From Corynebacterium sp. MSK041 (GTDB lineage: Bacteria > Actinomycetota > Actinomycetes > Mycobacteriales > Mycobacteriaceae): a stretch of DNA of 64,000 nucleotides. Below, piece after piece: positions 36,624 to 45,018 of the stretch. The notes under the pieces are model-generated. The model saw only the letters and a program-made list of their open reading frames with translations. It had not been told where the DNA came from and searched no databases. Location of the stretch: assembly GCF_030232265.1 (NCBI RefSeq), contig NZ_JASPJK010000007.1:1-64000 (forward strand), written 5' to 3'. Each line of letters begins with the position of its first letter. The first letter of the stretch is position 1. The position numbers and the translations under genes were made by a program.

Positions 36624-37844
36624 ATGGCATATGACGTTGCCAGTGTGCGTGGCCTGTACACCTCCCTGTCTGATGGGTGGACGTACCTCAACGCGCACGA
36701 TTGCCCGCAGATCCCGGAGCGCGTCTCCTCAGCGGTGGCACGCTCCTTCCGCCTAGCGCCCTCAGTGCCAATACCTGACGGGCGCGGCGGGTCCCACTCG
36801 CGCCAGACTTTGGGGCGACCGGAGGCAGACAACCTGCTGGCGGGCGCGCGCCACGCGGTGGCAGATCTTGTGGGCGCCAGCGCAGACTGTGTGGTGCTCG
36901 GTCCTAGTTTGCCGGTACTGTACTCAGCGCTCGTTGCGGCGATGAGCCCGCAGTTCAGGTCCGATTCCTCGCTCATTGTCAGCCCGCTTGACCGCCCCGA
37001 GCTCACCGCGGCTTTATGCACCGCCAACGTTCAGGCGCGCGCAGCCCACGCGGACCTGGGTACCGGGGAAGCACCTGCATGGCAGTACAAGGAACTCGTG
37101 GACGGCACATCGCGTCTCATCTCCTTGCCCGCGGCGCACCCGCAACTGGGCATCGCCACCGACGTTGCCGGCATCGTGGACATTGCGCGCGAGCGGTCCC
37201 GCGCTTGGGTGGTTGTGGACGCCAGCGCATACGCTCCTTATTACTGCATCAACTTTGATGAGTGGGGTGCAGACGTCATCGGTGTGGACCTTGGCCAACT
37301 CGGCGGACCGCAGCTGTCAGCCCTGGTGTTCCGCGACAGTGCCATGTTCAACCGCCTCACCGTTGATCCGCTGCGCCTAGCAGGGCTGGGCCTCTCGCCA
37401 GGATTGGCTGGTGGCGTGCCGGCATTGGTGGACCACCTAGCCAACTTGGGCCCCGTGCCGGAAGGTCGCAGCACGCGCCGGGCACGGCTCGTGGCATCCA
37501 TGGAAGAATTGTCCGCCTACCTGCGTAGTCTCCGGGATGACCTGTACACCTTCCTGGGTACATGGCCGGACGTGCACATCCTCGGCGCCTCGGGTGAAGC
37601 CGCCGCGGGCGCCACCATGGAGCGCCTGCCGCGCCTCACCTTCGGTGTGCAAGGCGTGCCGGCGGCAACGGTGCATGAGCGGCTCTTTGACAACGGCATC
37701 ATCACCACGTTGGCCGCCCCCACGCCGCTACTCACGGACATGGGGTTGGAGGAAATGGGCGGCGCCGTCACCGTCGGCCTCGGACCCTTCAACACCTACG
37801 CGGACATTGAACAGCTCATCCGCGTGGTGGCCTCCCTGGCCTAG
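36624..37844 (+). CDS. Aminotransferase class V / cysteine desulfurase-fold protein
   Basis: A 406-residue protein with the class V fold: YLNAHDCPQIPERV near the start, the Asp for PLP in VVVDASAYAPY, and the C-terminal VTVGLGPFNTYADIEQLI. In the place where the family carries S-x-HK-x-GG it reads GVDLGQLGGPQLSAL, so Gln stands in for the lysine that binds PLP. The protein may therefore be inactive as a PLP enzyme. It corresponds by position to mycobacterial Rv3778c beside Rv3777. The ATG follows GGAG. It ends against the convergent quinone oxidoreductase gene. Confidence 0.75.
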   Translation: MAYDVASVRGLYTSLSDGWTYLNAHDCPQIPERVSSAVARSFRLAPSVPIPDGRGGSHSRQTLGRPEADNLLAGARHAVADLVGASADCVVLGPSLPVLYSALVAAMSPQFRSDSSLIVSPLDRPELTAALCTANVQARAAHADLGTGEAPAWQYKELVDGTSRLISLPAAHPQLGIATDVAGIVDIARERSRAWVVVDASAYAPYYCINFDEWGADVIGVDLGQLGGPQLSALVFRDSAMFNRLTVDPLRLAGLGLSPGLAGGVPALVDHLANLGPVPEGRSTRRARLVASMEELSAYLRSLRDDLYTFLGTWPDVHILGASGEAAAGATMERLPRLTFGVQGVPAATVHERLFDNGIITTLAAPTPLLTDMGLEEMGGAVTVGLGPFNTYADIEQLIRVVASLA

Positions 37845-38803
37845 TGGTCGACCACTAGAACGGTTTTGCCCATCGCGTTGCCGGAGTCGAGGTGGTCGTG
37901 GGCCAAAGCAGCGTCACTAAGCTGAAAAATCTTGTTCAGCTGGTGTTTGATGGCTCCACTTTCAATGAGTGGCCACACGTGCTCCTCCGTCGAACGGCAA
38001 ATGTCGGCCTTCATTGGGCGCGGGCGGGCGCGCAACGTGGTCGCGTGGACGGACAGGCGGCGCGGCATCATGCGGCCCAGGCTGAGCTCGCCCTTCGGCC
38101 CGCCTTGCACTGCGATGACGATGAGCTTGCCGTCGGTGGCCAGCGATTTAATGTTGTCCTCAAGATACGGCCCGCCGACCACATCAAGGATGACATCGCA
38201 TGAGCCGTGCAGCTTATCGACGAAATCCTCTTCCCTATAATTCACCAAAATATCCGCCCCAAGCTCCTGGCAGTAGTCGAGCTTCGCGTTGGATCCGGCC
38301 GTGACAGCGACCTCGGCACCGAGTGCCTTGCACAGCTGAATGGCAAAGGAACCGATACCGCCCGCACCACCGTGGATGAGCACGCGATCCCCCTCACTGA
38401 CCCCGGCGAGCATGCCCAAGTTGGACCACACGGTGGTGGCTACCTCCACCACCGCGGCGGCCTCCGTCAAAGTGAGGCCCTCCGGTATGCGCATGAGCTG
38501 GCCTTCCGGCACCGCCACATACTCGGCGTAGCCACCCCCAGCCAGCAGGCACGCAACTTCCTCACCCACTTGGCGGCCCGTGTCCCCCGCATCAACGATG
38601 GTGCCAGCACATTCAAGCCCAATGATCTCTGATTCACCCTTCGGAGCCGGGTACTTACCTTCCGCCTGCACCAGGTCAGCGCGGTTCACACCAGCTGCTA
38701 CAACCTTGACCAGGACCTCGCCGGATTGCAGCTCCGGCATCGGGATTTCAGTCAGTTCAAGGGAACGCGGATTATCGGGATTAGTCACCGTGATTGCCTT
38801 CAT
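37841..38803 (-). CDS. NAD(P)H quinone oxidoreductase-like MDR protein
   Basis: A 320-residue medium-chain dehydrogenase/reductase of the zeta-crystallin/QOR type. It has VVAAGVNRADLVQAEGKYP, IHGGAGGIGSFAIQL as the nucleotide-binding motif and DVILDVVGGPYLEDN. Zinc ligands are absent, as in QOR. It probably reduces quinones or enones with NADPH. By position it is Rv3777-like. ATG at 38803 is chosen over GTG at 38809. An 11-mer copy lies at 38212 on the complement strand. Confidence 0.85.
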   Translation of the reverse strand: MKAITVTNPDNPRSLELTEIPMPELQSGEVLVKVVAAGVNRADLVQAEGKYPAPKGESEIIGLECAGTIVDAGDTGRQVGEEVACLLAGGGYAEYVAVPEGQLMRIPEGLTLTEAAAVVEVATTVWSNLGMLAGVSEGDRVLIHGGAGGIGSFAIQLCKALGAEVAVTAGSNAKLDYCQELGADILVNYREEDFVDKLHGSCDVILDVVGGPYLEDNIKSLATDGKLIVIAVQGGPKGELSLGRMMPRRLSVHATTLRARPRPMKADICRSTEEHVWPLIESGAIKHQLNKIFQLSDAALAHDHLDSGNAMGKTVLVVDH

Positions 38804-38850
38804 GCCCACCCAGGGTAGTTGGGTGAAGGTCTACGTGCTGTAAAGTTTCT

Positions 38851-38873
38851 CCTTGCTGCCGTTGGTAGCAAGG
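38851..38873 (+). other. Hairpin in front of tRNA-Ser(TGA)
   Basis: A seven-base perfect stem (CCTTGCT with AGCAAGG) with a nine-base loop, whose right arm ends two bases into the tRNA. It may help leader processing of the tRNA precursor. This is only a structural observation. Confidence 0.4.
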
Positions 38874-38956
38874 AGACGTGGCAGAGCGGCCGAATGCACT
38901 GGTCTTGAAAACCAGCGAGGGTCACACCTCCGCGGGTTCAAATCCCGCCGTCTCCG
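38872..38956 (+). tRNA. tRNA-Ser (anticodon TGA)
   Basis: Acceptor GGAGACG pairs with CGTCTCC, followed by discriminator G. The anticodon loop reads CTTGAAA in a CTGGT/ACCAG stem, giving TGA. A long variable arm and the GGTTCAAATC T-loop fit tRNA-Ser. The CCA end is not encoded. Confidence 0.95.
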
Positions 38957-38989
38957 CAAATTTTTGCCCTGGTTGACAGGGCCTTAGGG

Positions 38990-39373
38990 CTACTTGTCGC
39001 TCTTGTCCTTGGAGCGGACTGCGTTGAACACGCCCTCCACAACCCAGGACGCCAGGGCCATCACGATGGCACCGAAGAACGCTGCCCAGAACCCAGAGAT
39101 GTGCAGGCCGTTGCCCAGGCCGTTGGAGATCCAGCCGGTGAGGGAGAACAGGAAGGTGTTCACAATCAGGGAGAACAGTCCCAGGGTGAGGATCTTCAGC
39201 GGAAAGCTGAAAAAGTTCACGACGGGGGAGATGAACGCGTTCACGAACATGAACACCAGCGCCACCCAGACGAACGCCCAGAAGCCGCCGAAGATGTCTA
39301 CGCCAGGCACGATTTGAACAACCAGCCACAGGGCGATCACGGTGGCTAAAACATCAACGAGAAAACGAGGCAT
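38990..39373 (-). CDS. Phage-holin-like (PF04020) small membrane protein
   Basis: A 127-residue protein with four hydrophobic segments: IALWLVVQIVPGVDIFGG, FVWVALVFMFVNAFI, LFSLIVNTFLFSLTGW and FFGAIVMALASWVVEG. It belongs to the mycobacterial four-transmembrane phage holin family, a chromosomal family not tied to prophages; the function is unknown. It has a basic tail, RSKDKSDK. It is convergent with tRNA-Ser(TGA), with a weak hairpin (38966-38982) between them. Confidence 0.8.
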   Translation of the reverse strand: MPRFLVDVLATVIALWLVVQIVPGVDIFGGFWAFVWVALVFMFVNAFISPVVNFFSFPLKILTLGLFSLIVNTFLFSLTGWISNGLGNGLHISGFWAAFFGAIVMALASWVVEGVFNAVRSKDKSDK

Positions 39374-39394
39374 GATGAACCTTTCTAAAAGGGA

Positions 39395-40435
39395 CTAAGA
39401 CTGTGTACTACTAACAACATCCCATGCGGAAAGAAATTCCGCAGCCTCATCGCGGTTGGTCACGGTGATGCGCAGACCCTCGGGGAAGGCGCGGGTGAGC
39501 ACGCCGTGCGCAGCCAGTTGGGCGGCAATCCGTGGTGCCCACTCCGGGTCCGGGGCAGGGAGCCACACAAAGTTGGCTTGGGAATGCTGCGCCCCAATAT
39601 GATCAGCAACCTCATCGCGCACATCCACGGTGTCTTCCACTCGTGCCAAGAGTTCATCGGCGTGCTTCAGGGAGGCCAGTGCCCCTGCCTGAGCCACGGA
39701 ATTGACCTGGAAAGGTACGCCCACCTTGTTCATTGCGGTGATCAGTTCCGCGTTGCCAAAGGCGTAGCCCACGCGCACACCGGCCAGGCCGTATGCCTTG
39801 GAGAATGTCCGCAGACACACAACATTCGGGTACTCGCGCCAGATCTCTTGGCCGTTCACGGCGTTCGAGTCCCGGTTGAACTCGAAGTAAGCCTCATCCA
39901 ACGCGACCGTCACGTGCGGCGGAACCTGCGCCATGAACTCGGCGAACTCATCGGCCGTCACCACAGCACCCGTTGGGTTATTCGGGGTGCAAATGAACAC
40001 CAGGGAAGTGGTGTCATCGATGGCGGAGAGGATGGCGGGGAGGTCCAAATGCCCGTCGATAAGCAAAGGAACCGGACGTGGTTCCGCGCCGCAGATGCGC
40101 GCGAAGATGGGGTACGCCTCGAAGCTGCGCCACGGAAAGACAATGCTATTTCCGGGCAGTGAGGTGGCTTGCGCGAGTTGCTGGCATAACGCGGACGATC
40201 CGCAGCCAAGCGCCACGTTGGAGGGCTCCACCCCAAGGTGGCGCGCAAGCGCATTGATCAGCGTGGATGCGCCCATGTCCGGGTACCTATTCGCCCCGGC
40301 AGCAGCTTGTGTCATCGCCTCTACCGCCGTGGGCAACGGCGCCCCCGTGACCTCGTTGGAAGACAACTTCAGGGCCTCTGGATCTGATGTTCCGGGGACA
40401 TAGGGCGGGATGGCAGCAAGGTCAGCACGGATCAT
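39395..40435 (-). CDS. pat: Histidinol-phosphate/aromatic aminotransferase (HisC2/Pat)
   Basis: A PLP aminotransferase of class I, 346 residues. The PLP lysine is in RTFSKAYGLAGVRVG, the Asp in VALDEAYFEF, and the block ICTPNNPTGAVV is typical. It corresponds to mycobacterial HisC2 and corynebacterial Pat, which make phenylalanine or tyrosine from the keto acids. The frame continues past the start through the tRNA genes to 41134, but that is antisense to mgtE and is not coding. ATG at 40435 gives MIRADLAAIPPYVPG. An 11-mer copy lies at 40054. It lies on the opposite strand to tyrA-related genes nearby only in part: tyrA is also on minus. Confidence 0.88.
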   Translation of the reverse strand: MIRADLAAIPPYVPGTSDPEALKLSSNEVTGAPLPTAVEAMTQAAAGANRYPDMGASTLINALARHLGVEPSNVALGCGSSALCQQLAQATSLPGNSIVFPWRSFEAYPIFARICGAEPRPVPLLIDGHLDLPAILSAIDDTTSLVFICTPNNPTGAVVTADEFAEFMAQVPPHVTVALDEAYFEFNRDSNAVNGQEIWREYPNVVCLRTFSKAYGLAGVRVGYAFGNAELITAMNKVGVPFQVNSVAQAGALASLKHADELLARVEDTVDVRDEVADHIGAQHSQANFVWLPAPDPEWAPRIAAQLAAHGVLTRAFPEGLRITVTNRDEAAEFLSAWDVVSSTQS

Positions 40436-40503
40436 GGTGCGCAAGTCTAGCGTGGCGGGGTTTTGGTTGCTTGCATGATTATGGGTAATCTGTAACCCGG
40501 TCT

Positions 40504-40590
40504 GGAGATGTGCCAGAGTGGCCGATTGGGGCTCCCTGCTAAGGAGTTGACCTTTCACGAGGTCCGCAGGTTCAAATCCTGTCATCTCCG
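40504..40590 (+). tRNA. tRNA-Ser (anticodon GCT)
   Basis: Acceptor GGAGATG pairs with CATCTCC, discriminator G. The anticodon loop reads CTGCTAA in a CTCC/GGAG stem. A long variable arm and GGTTCAAATC T-loop fit tRNA-Ser. It is four bases before the first tRNA-Arg. Confidence 0.95.
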
Positions 40591-40594
40591 CCAT

Positions 40595-40670
40595 GCGCCC
40601 GTAGCTCAACGGATAGAGCATCTGACTACGGATCAGAAGGTTGGGGGTTCGAATCCCTCCGGGCGCACCA
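40595..40670 (+). tRNA. tRNA-Arg (anticodon ACG), copy 1
   Basis: Acceptor GCGCCCG pairs with CGGGCGC, then A and an encoded CCA. The anticodon loop reads CTACGGA in a TCTGA/TCAGA stem. It is identical, base for base, to the copy at 42233-42308. A T-rich tract follows directly. Confidence 0.96.
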
Positions 40671-40756
40671 ATTTTTTTGGGGTGCGTAAGCTGGCCGAGG
40701 ATCATCCTCTCCGACCTGTCCGGATAAGTTGTCACCTCAAAAAAGGGGGCGCGGCC

Positions 40757-42115
40757 ATGACTGCGGTTGAACAGTTCGATGTGTATGAGCTTGAAAAGCA
40801 GGTAGAAAATCTTCTTCGCAGCCATGATGCGGAGAAAGTTTCGGAGCTGCTGGATGCGGCCAAGCTGAACGACATCATCAGTCTGATCGAGCGCACCTCC
40901 CTGAAGCGTGGCGCTGTGATTTTCCGCCTTCTGCCGCCGGAGCGTGCCGGCCTGGTTTTCGATGCCCTTGACCCGTACCACCAGGCTGCCATGGTGCACG
41001 CGCTGGGTAGTGATGGTGTCGGGTCTTTCTTCGAAGATCTCGGTGCGGAAGACAGGGCCATGCTTATCGACGAGCTTCCGCCCGAAGTCGCCGCTCGCCT
41101 CATGCGCGAACTGGACGAGTTGGATCAGGAGCACACCAACGTTGTCCTGGGGTATGAGCGTGGCACCGTTGGCCGCGCGATGTCACCGGAGATCGCTGAG
41201 ATCTACATGGACATGACTGCCCATGAAGTCCGTGAGCTTCTGCGGGAGCAGCACGAAGACCTGGAGACCTTGTACACTCTCCCGGTCATTGACCGTGGCC
41301 GGAACGTGCAAGGCATTGTGAAAATGCGCGACCTCTTCCTTGCGGACGATGGCGTGAAGATGTCTGAGCTCCTCGTGGACACCCCCACCGTGTGCGTCAC
41401 GGATGACGCGGAGGAGACCGCGCGTTGGTTCCTCCCGCTATCGCTGTTGGCGGTGCCGGTGGTGGACACCAACGGAAAACTCGTGGGTATTTTTACCTTC
41501 GACGAGGCCCAAGACATCGTTGAGAGTGAGGACACGGAGGACTCCGCCCGCCAAGGTGGTTCTGAGGCGCTGAAGGCTCCCTACCTGGCTACCCCACTGA
41601 TCACGCTGGTGAAGTCCCGTATTGTCTGGCTGCTCGTGCTTGCTGTCTCTGCCACGCTGACAGTCCAGGTGCTGGACATCTTCGAGGGCAAACTGGAACA
41701 AGCCGTTGTGCTCTCCCTGTTCATCCCGCTTCTCACCGGCACGGGTGGCAACACCGGCAACCAGGCCGCCACCACGGTGACAAGGGCACTCGCGCTCGGC
41801 GACGTACACAAGTCCGACATCCTTAAAGTCATGTGGCGCGAAGTCCGCGTGGGCCTCATGCTCGGCGCGGTCCTCGGCTTCCTGGGGTTCCTCGCCGCCT
41901 GGCTGTTCTTCGGCCTGGACATCGGCATCATCATTGGCACCACACTGTTGTCCGTGTGCACCATGTCCGCCACCGTCGGTGGGGCTATGCCCATCGTGGC
42001 CAAGACCGTTGGTGCTGATCCCGCGGTGTTCTCCAACCCGTTCATCTCCACCTTCTGCGATGCAACGGGTCTGGTGATCTACTTCCTCATCGCAACATCC
42101 GTCCTGGGCCTCTAA
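40757..42115 (+). CDS. mgtE: Magnesium transporter MgtE
   Basis: A 452-residue Mg2+ channel with the usual layout: N domain (LLPPERAGLVFDAL, residues about 55-120), two CBS domains (about 135-255), and five C-terminal helices with the pore signature TGTGGNTGNQAATT and the block PVFSNPFISTFCDATG. Cytoplasmic Mg2+ closes the channel. The start ATG at 40757 lies after a GGGGGCGCGG stretch. The longer frame runs through the tRNAs and is not used. An 11-mer copy is at 41062. Confidence 0.94.
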   Translation: MTAVEQFDVYELEKQVENLLRSHDAEKVSELLDAAKLNDIISLIERTSLKRGAVIFRLLPPERAGLVFDALDPYHQAAMVHALGSDGVGSFFEDLGAEDRAMLIDELPPEVAARLMRELDELDQEHTNVVLGYERGTVGRAMSPEIAEIYMDMTAHEVRELLREQHEDLETLYTLPVIDRGRNVQGIVKMRDLFLADDGVKMSELLVDTPTVCVTDDAEETARWFLPLSLLAVPVVDTNGKLVGIFTFDEAQDIVESEDTEDSARQGGSEALKAPYLATPLITLVKSRIVWLLVLAVSATLTVQVLDIFEGKLEQAVVLSLFIPLLTGTGGNTGNQAATTVTRALALGDVHKSDILKVMWREVRVGLMLGAVLGFLGFLAAWLFFGLDIGIIIGTTLLSVCTMSATVGGAMPIVAKTVGADPAVFSNPFISTFCDATGLVIYFLIATSVLGL

Positions 42116-42232
42116 CGCCTGAATCGGTGTTCTGAGCAGGTAATTTTGCCTTCATGTCACCGTGGTGTAACGTTGTGCCTCGTTGCAAACGCTGCCACTG
42201 TGTTGAATAGTGTTGATAGCCAAGCAGCGGAT

Positions 42233-42308
42233 GCGCCCGTAGCTCAACGGATAGAGCATCTGACTACGGATCAGAAGGTTGGGGGTTCGAATCCCTCCGG
42301 GCGCACCA
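42233..42308 (+). tRNA. tRNA-Arg (anticodon ACG), copy 2
   Basis: A perfect second copy of the tRNA at 40595-40670, again with an encoded CCA. The flanking bases differ after the CCA, so the duplication covers little more than the tRNA. A rho-independent terminator follows. Confidence 0.96.
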
Positions 42309-42311
42309 CAG

Positions 42312-42339
42312 AAAAACCCGCAATGACGTGCGGGTTTTC
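42312..42339 (+). terminator. Rho-independent terminator after tRNA-Arg copy 2
   Basis: Stem AAACCCGCA with TGCGGGTTT around a six-base loop, ending in a short T-run. It would stop transcription from the tRNA-Arg. Confidence 0.75.
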
Positions 42340-42583
42340 GTGTTTCCCCTGTGGCCGCTGGGCCCTTGAGTGCTCGCCGCCGCGTACATCTGTGTAAAGT
42401 TTTACATTGCGCCGGCAACTATCACTCAATAGAAATTGTCTACCAGGGAGTTCGTCCGAGCCGATTTTTCGCAATGTATCCGTTTACACACACCCAGCGA
42501 AGGAAAGCGACCAAGGACAACCCTCGCCCCCTTACCCCTTCATCACGCGCCGCGGTAGCAGTCAGGCTTTTTCTACTTGACCT
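42340..42583. other. Non-coding stretch between tRNA-Arg and tyrA
   Basis: Nothing protein-coding is supported here. It contains the inverted repeat TGTAAA-GT-TTTACA at 42393-42406, a possible regulator site, and a related half-site GTTTACAC near 42480. The neighbouring plus strand has no gene until 43682, and tyrA ends at 42584, so a role as operator is uncertain. Confidence 0.4.
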
Positions 42584-43642
42584 CTAGAACACGTCGATAC
42601 GCCCACCGAGCGATTCGGTCTGCTGGAGTGTTTTGACCCAGCCGGGTGCGCCGAGTTGGACGCGCATGACGGGGCGGGAAGAAATCTTGATGGGGGAGAC
42701 GGACTCGAAGCGGGCGCCGTGGCGGGCGCCCATGCGGGTGGAGGCGCGGTAGCCGGCGCCGGCGAGCTGCTCGATGGAGGGGGTGGGGGCGGCGAGGGAT
42801 TCGCGGGCGCTCTGCAGCAGTTCCAGCATCTCGTCGAGGGTTTTCACAACGGCATCAGCGTTGGTTTCGCACATGGCGCGGACGAGTTCAGGTTCCGTGC
42901 TAGCAACGCGGGTGGCGCCGCGGAAAGAACCGGCGGCGAGGGATTGGGCAAGCGTGCCACCACGGTCGCCGACAATGGAGAGTGCTTCCGCCAGGACGTG
43001 TGGCAGGTGGGAGACGCGGGCAACGGCTTCATCGTGTTTGGCCACGGAGACGGGGACGGCTTCGGCGCCGCAGATGCGGGCGAGTTTGCACACGTTGTAG
43101 AAGAGGTCGATCCAGTCGCGGGGGACGGAGTAGCCGGCGGCGTCGCATTCCACGGCGTAGTCATAGGTGATGGCCCAGGCGGCCCGTTTGAACATGCCTT
43201 GCTTGGAGGCGCCCCAACCAGAGTCCTCGGTGCCCGACATGGGGTGGCCACCGACGTAGCGTGGTTGCATTCCGCGTTCCTGAATAAGTTCGTAGACCCC
43301 CTGTTTCACACTGACTACGTCGGTGACACCGCAGTTCGGCGCGTACATGGCAATGGCATCGAGGATGTCAGCCACGGCGTGCATGGGTACGGCGATGATG
43401 ATCAAGGCGTTGGTGGAGGAGGCACGCGACAATACCGCGGTGAGGTCATTGTGCGCATCAAAACCTTCACGGGTGGCGGCGCGCACACCAGCCTTGGTGT
43501 GGGTGTAGCCGAAGACAGTGATGTTTTCGGCCGCGAGGTCGCGCATGATGGATCCGCCGATGAGCCCTAGGCCCACGATGCAAATGGGAGGGAGAGAGCG
43601 CTGTGCGCTTGAAATTGAGTCAGGGCGGAGTTGGTCGATCAC
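42584..43642 (-). CDS. tyrA: Prephenate dehydrogenase
   Basis: Converts prephenate to 4-hydroxyphenylpyruvate in tyrosine synthesis. At 352 residues it has the NAD-binding motif ICIVGLGLIGGSIMRDLA, the TyrA signatures YVGGHPMSGTEDSGWGAS and VSHLPHVLAEAL, and a C-terminal ACT-like tail PSIEQLAGAGYRAST. It corresponds to mycobacterial Rv3754 and is divergent from the TadA-associated gene by 39 bases, the same order as Rv3752c-Rv3753c-Rv3754. Confidence 0.92.
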   Translation of the reverse strand: MIDQLRPDSISSAQRSLPPICIVGLGLIGGSIMRDLAAENITVFGYTHTKAGVRAATREGFDAHNDLTAVLSRASSTNALIIIAVPMHAVADILDAIAMYAPNCGVTDVVSVKQGVYELIQERGMQPRYVGGHPMSGTEDSGWGASKQGMFKRAAWAITYDYAVECDAAGYSVPRDWIDLFYNVCKLARICGAEAVPVSVAKHDEAVARVSHLPHVLAEALSIVGDRGGTLAQSLAAGSFRGATRVASTEPELVRAMCETNADAVVKTLDEMLELLQSARESLAAPTPSIEQLAGAGYRASTRMGARHGARFESVSPIKISSRPVMRVQLGAPGWVKTLQQTESLGGRIDVF

Positions 43643-43681
43643 GCTGACAAGTTTTCCATAACCCGAGTAATCTCACTAGGC

Positions 43682-44170
43682 ATGAGTGAGGCAGGCTTCG
43701 AGGATGGCTACGCGGTGACGGTTGCGCGCCGTGATGGCGGTTGGCGTGTGGCGGAGTTTAAGGACTCTTTTGAGACCTTAGATACCTCTGTCCAGGCCGT
43801 TCGGAGTTTGCGTAGTGAGGGCGCGGCGTTCGCGCTACTCAACGTGGAGGAGGAGTACCTGGTCATCGTGCGGCCAGGTCCGTCGCGCATTCGGGTGCTT
43901 ATTTCTGACGCGACGATGGCCGTAGACGATGATTTTGCAGCGGATATCTGTGATCAGGCTGGTCTGGAAGTGCCGGATATTGAGCCGGATGAGCTGGATA
44001 ACGTCGACGGGTGGGCCGACGGGGACTTTGCCATTTTGGAGGATATTGGCTTGTCGGAGGAGGTCCTCGCGGTGCTCGTGGATGATCCGATGGCGGAGCC
44101 GTCCGCCGTCATTGAGGCCATCGCGGAGGAGCTCGGTTTCGCTGATGAACTGGATGACGCGCTCCAGTGA
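43682..44170 (+). CDS. tRNA adenosine deaminase-associated protein
   Basis: A 162-residue acidic protein of the family found only beside tadA in actinobacteria (Rv3753c type). It has YAVTVARRDGGWRVAEFKDS, LLNVEEEYLVIVRPGPSRIR, and a Asp/Glu-rich C-terminus. No catalytic motif is seen. Its last codons overlap the GTG of tadA by four bases, so the two are translationally coupled and probably act together. Confidence 0.85.
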   Translation: MSEAGFEDGYAVTVARRDGGWRVAEFKDSFETLDTSVQAVRSLRSEGAAFALLNVEEEYLVIVRPGPSRIRVLISDATMAVDDDFAADICDQAGLEVPDIEPDELDNVDGWADGDFAILEDIGLSEEVLAVLVDDPMAEPSAVIEAIAEELGFADELDDALQ

Positions 44171-44628
44171 GCCAGCCGCAACGTCGCGCGCAGGAGCGGA
44201 TGCGCCGTGCTATTGAGGTCGCTCGCACTACGCCACTGGGCGATATTCCGGTCGGCGCGGTCATTTACGGCCCGGATGGGCGCGAGGTAGCTACGGGGAC
44301 GAATCGGCGCGAGTGTGATCAGGATCCGGCGGGGCATGCGGAGATCGTCGCTATGCGTGCTGCGGCGGCTGCGCTGGGGACCTGGCGGTTGGATGGGTGC
44401 GAGCTCGTGGTCACGCTTGAGCCTTGCACGATGTGCGCGGGTGCTGCGCTGGGGGCGCGTGTGAGCTCGCTTGTTTTCGGCGCGTATGAGCCAAAAACGG
44501 GAGCAGTCGGATCGCTTATCGACGTGGTGCGGGACCCCACCCATCTTCACACCGTCGAAGTGCGCGGTGGCGTCCTGGAGGCTGAAACAGCAGGTCTGAT
44601 GACGGAATTCTTTGATCGTTTGCGCTGA
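44167..44628 (+). CDS. tadA: tRNA-specific adenosine deaminase TadA
   Basis: Deaminates adenosine 34 to inosine in tRNA-Arg(ACG), which is encoded twice nearby. The 153-residue product has the zinc motif HAE in DPAGHAEIVAMR and PCTMC in TLEPCTMCAGAAL, and the active-site Glu in HAE. The start is GTG overlapping the previous stop. Its target tRNA genes at 40595 and 42233 are in the same region. An 11-mer copy is at 44514. Confidence 0.93.
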   Translation: MSQPQRRAQERMRRAIEVARTTPLGDIPVGAVIYGPDGREVATGTNRRECDQDPAGHAEIVAMRAAAAALGTWRLDGCELVVTLEPCTMCAGAALGARVSSLVFGAYEPKTGAVGSLIDVVRDPTHLHTVEVRGGVLEAETAGLMTEFFDRLR

Positions 44629-44731
44629 TGAGAAGCTTCCTGTGCGGATTGACACTGAATTGTTACCCAGTAGGCAGGTGAACGTCCCTACCATGGGGCC
44701 CACTGTTACAAACGAGATTAAAGGAGAGATC

Positions 44732-44944
44732 ATGGCTGATTTTGAAGCTACCGCTGACCAGCTCAAGGGCAAGGGCAAGGAAGCTCTGGGCAACCTGACC
44801 GAGGATAAGGGTCTAGAGAACGAGGGCAAGGCTGACCAGCTTGCTGGCCAGGTGCGCGAGAAGGTGTCCGAGGTTGGCGAGGCAGCGAAGGACAAGTTCA
44901 ACGAGGTTGCTGCCAAGATCCAGGACAAGCGCGACGAGGCTTAA
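44732..44944 (+). CDS. CsbD-family stress protein
   Basis: A 70-residue hydrophilic protein: MADFEATADQLKGKGKEAL, then GLENEGKADQLAGQVREKV. CsbD proteins are general-stress proteins of unknown mechanism. A strong AAAGGAGAG precedes the ATG. The 100 bases upstream hold no promoter that can be named with confidence. A ten-base inverted repeat follows the gene. Confidence 0.88.
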   Translation: MADFEATADQLKGKGKEALGNLTEDKGLENEGKADQLAGQVREKVSEVGEAAKDKFNEVAAKIQDKRDEA

Positions 44945-44956
44945 ACTTCTTCCGCT

Positions 44957-45000
44957 AACGCGACCGAGGTGCTGGAGAAATTTGGTTCCCCGGTCGCGTT
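44957..45000 (+). terminator. Inverted repeat after csbD
   Basis: AACGCGACCG (44957-44966) pairs with CGGTCGCGTT (44991-45000) over a 24-base loop. It probably ends csbD transcription. There is no T-run after it. Confidence 0.45.
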
Positions 45001-45018
45001 GCCGTTACTCTGTGTGGC

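Noticed and set aside
40508..40756. Upstream extension of the mgtE frame through two tRNA genes
   Set aside because: The sequence is tRNA-coding; the family begins at ATG 40757.
40671..40756. Magnesium riboswitch before mgtE
   Set aside because: The 86-base leader is too short for an M-box and no conserved core could be read.
39395..41134. A very long minus-strand frame covering pat and the antisense of tRNA and mgtE sequence
   Set aside because: Only the part to 40435 matches an aminotransferase; the rest is antisense to tRNA-Ser, tRNA-Arg and mgtE.
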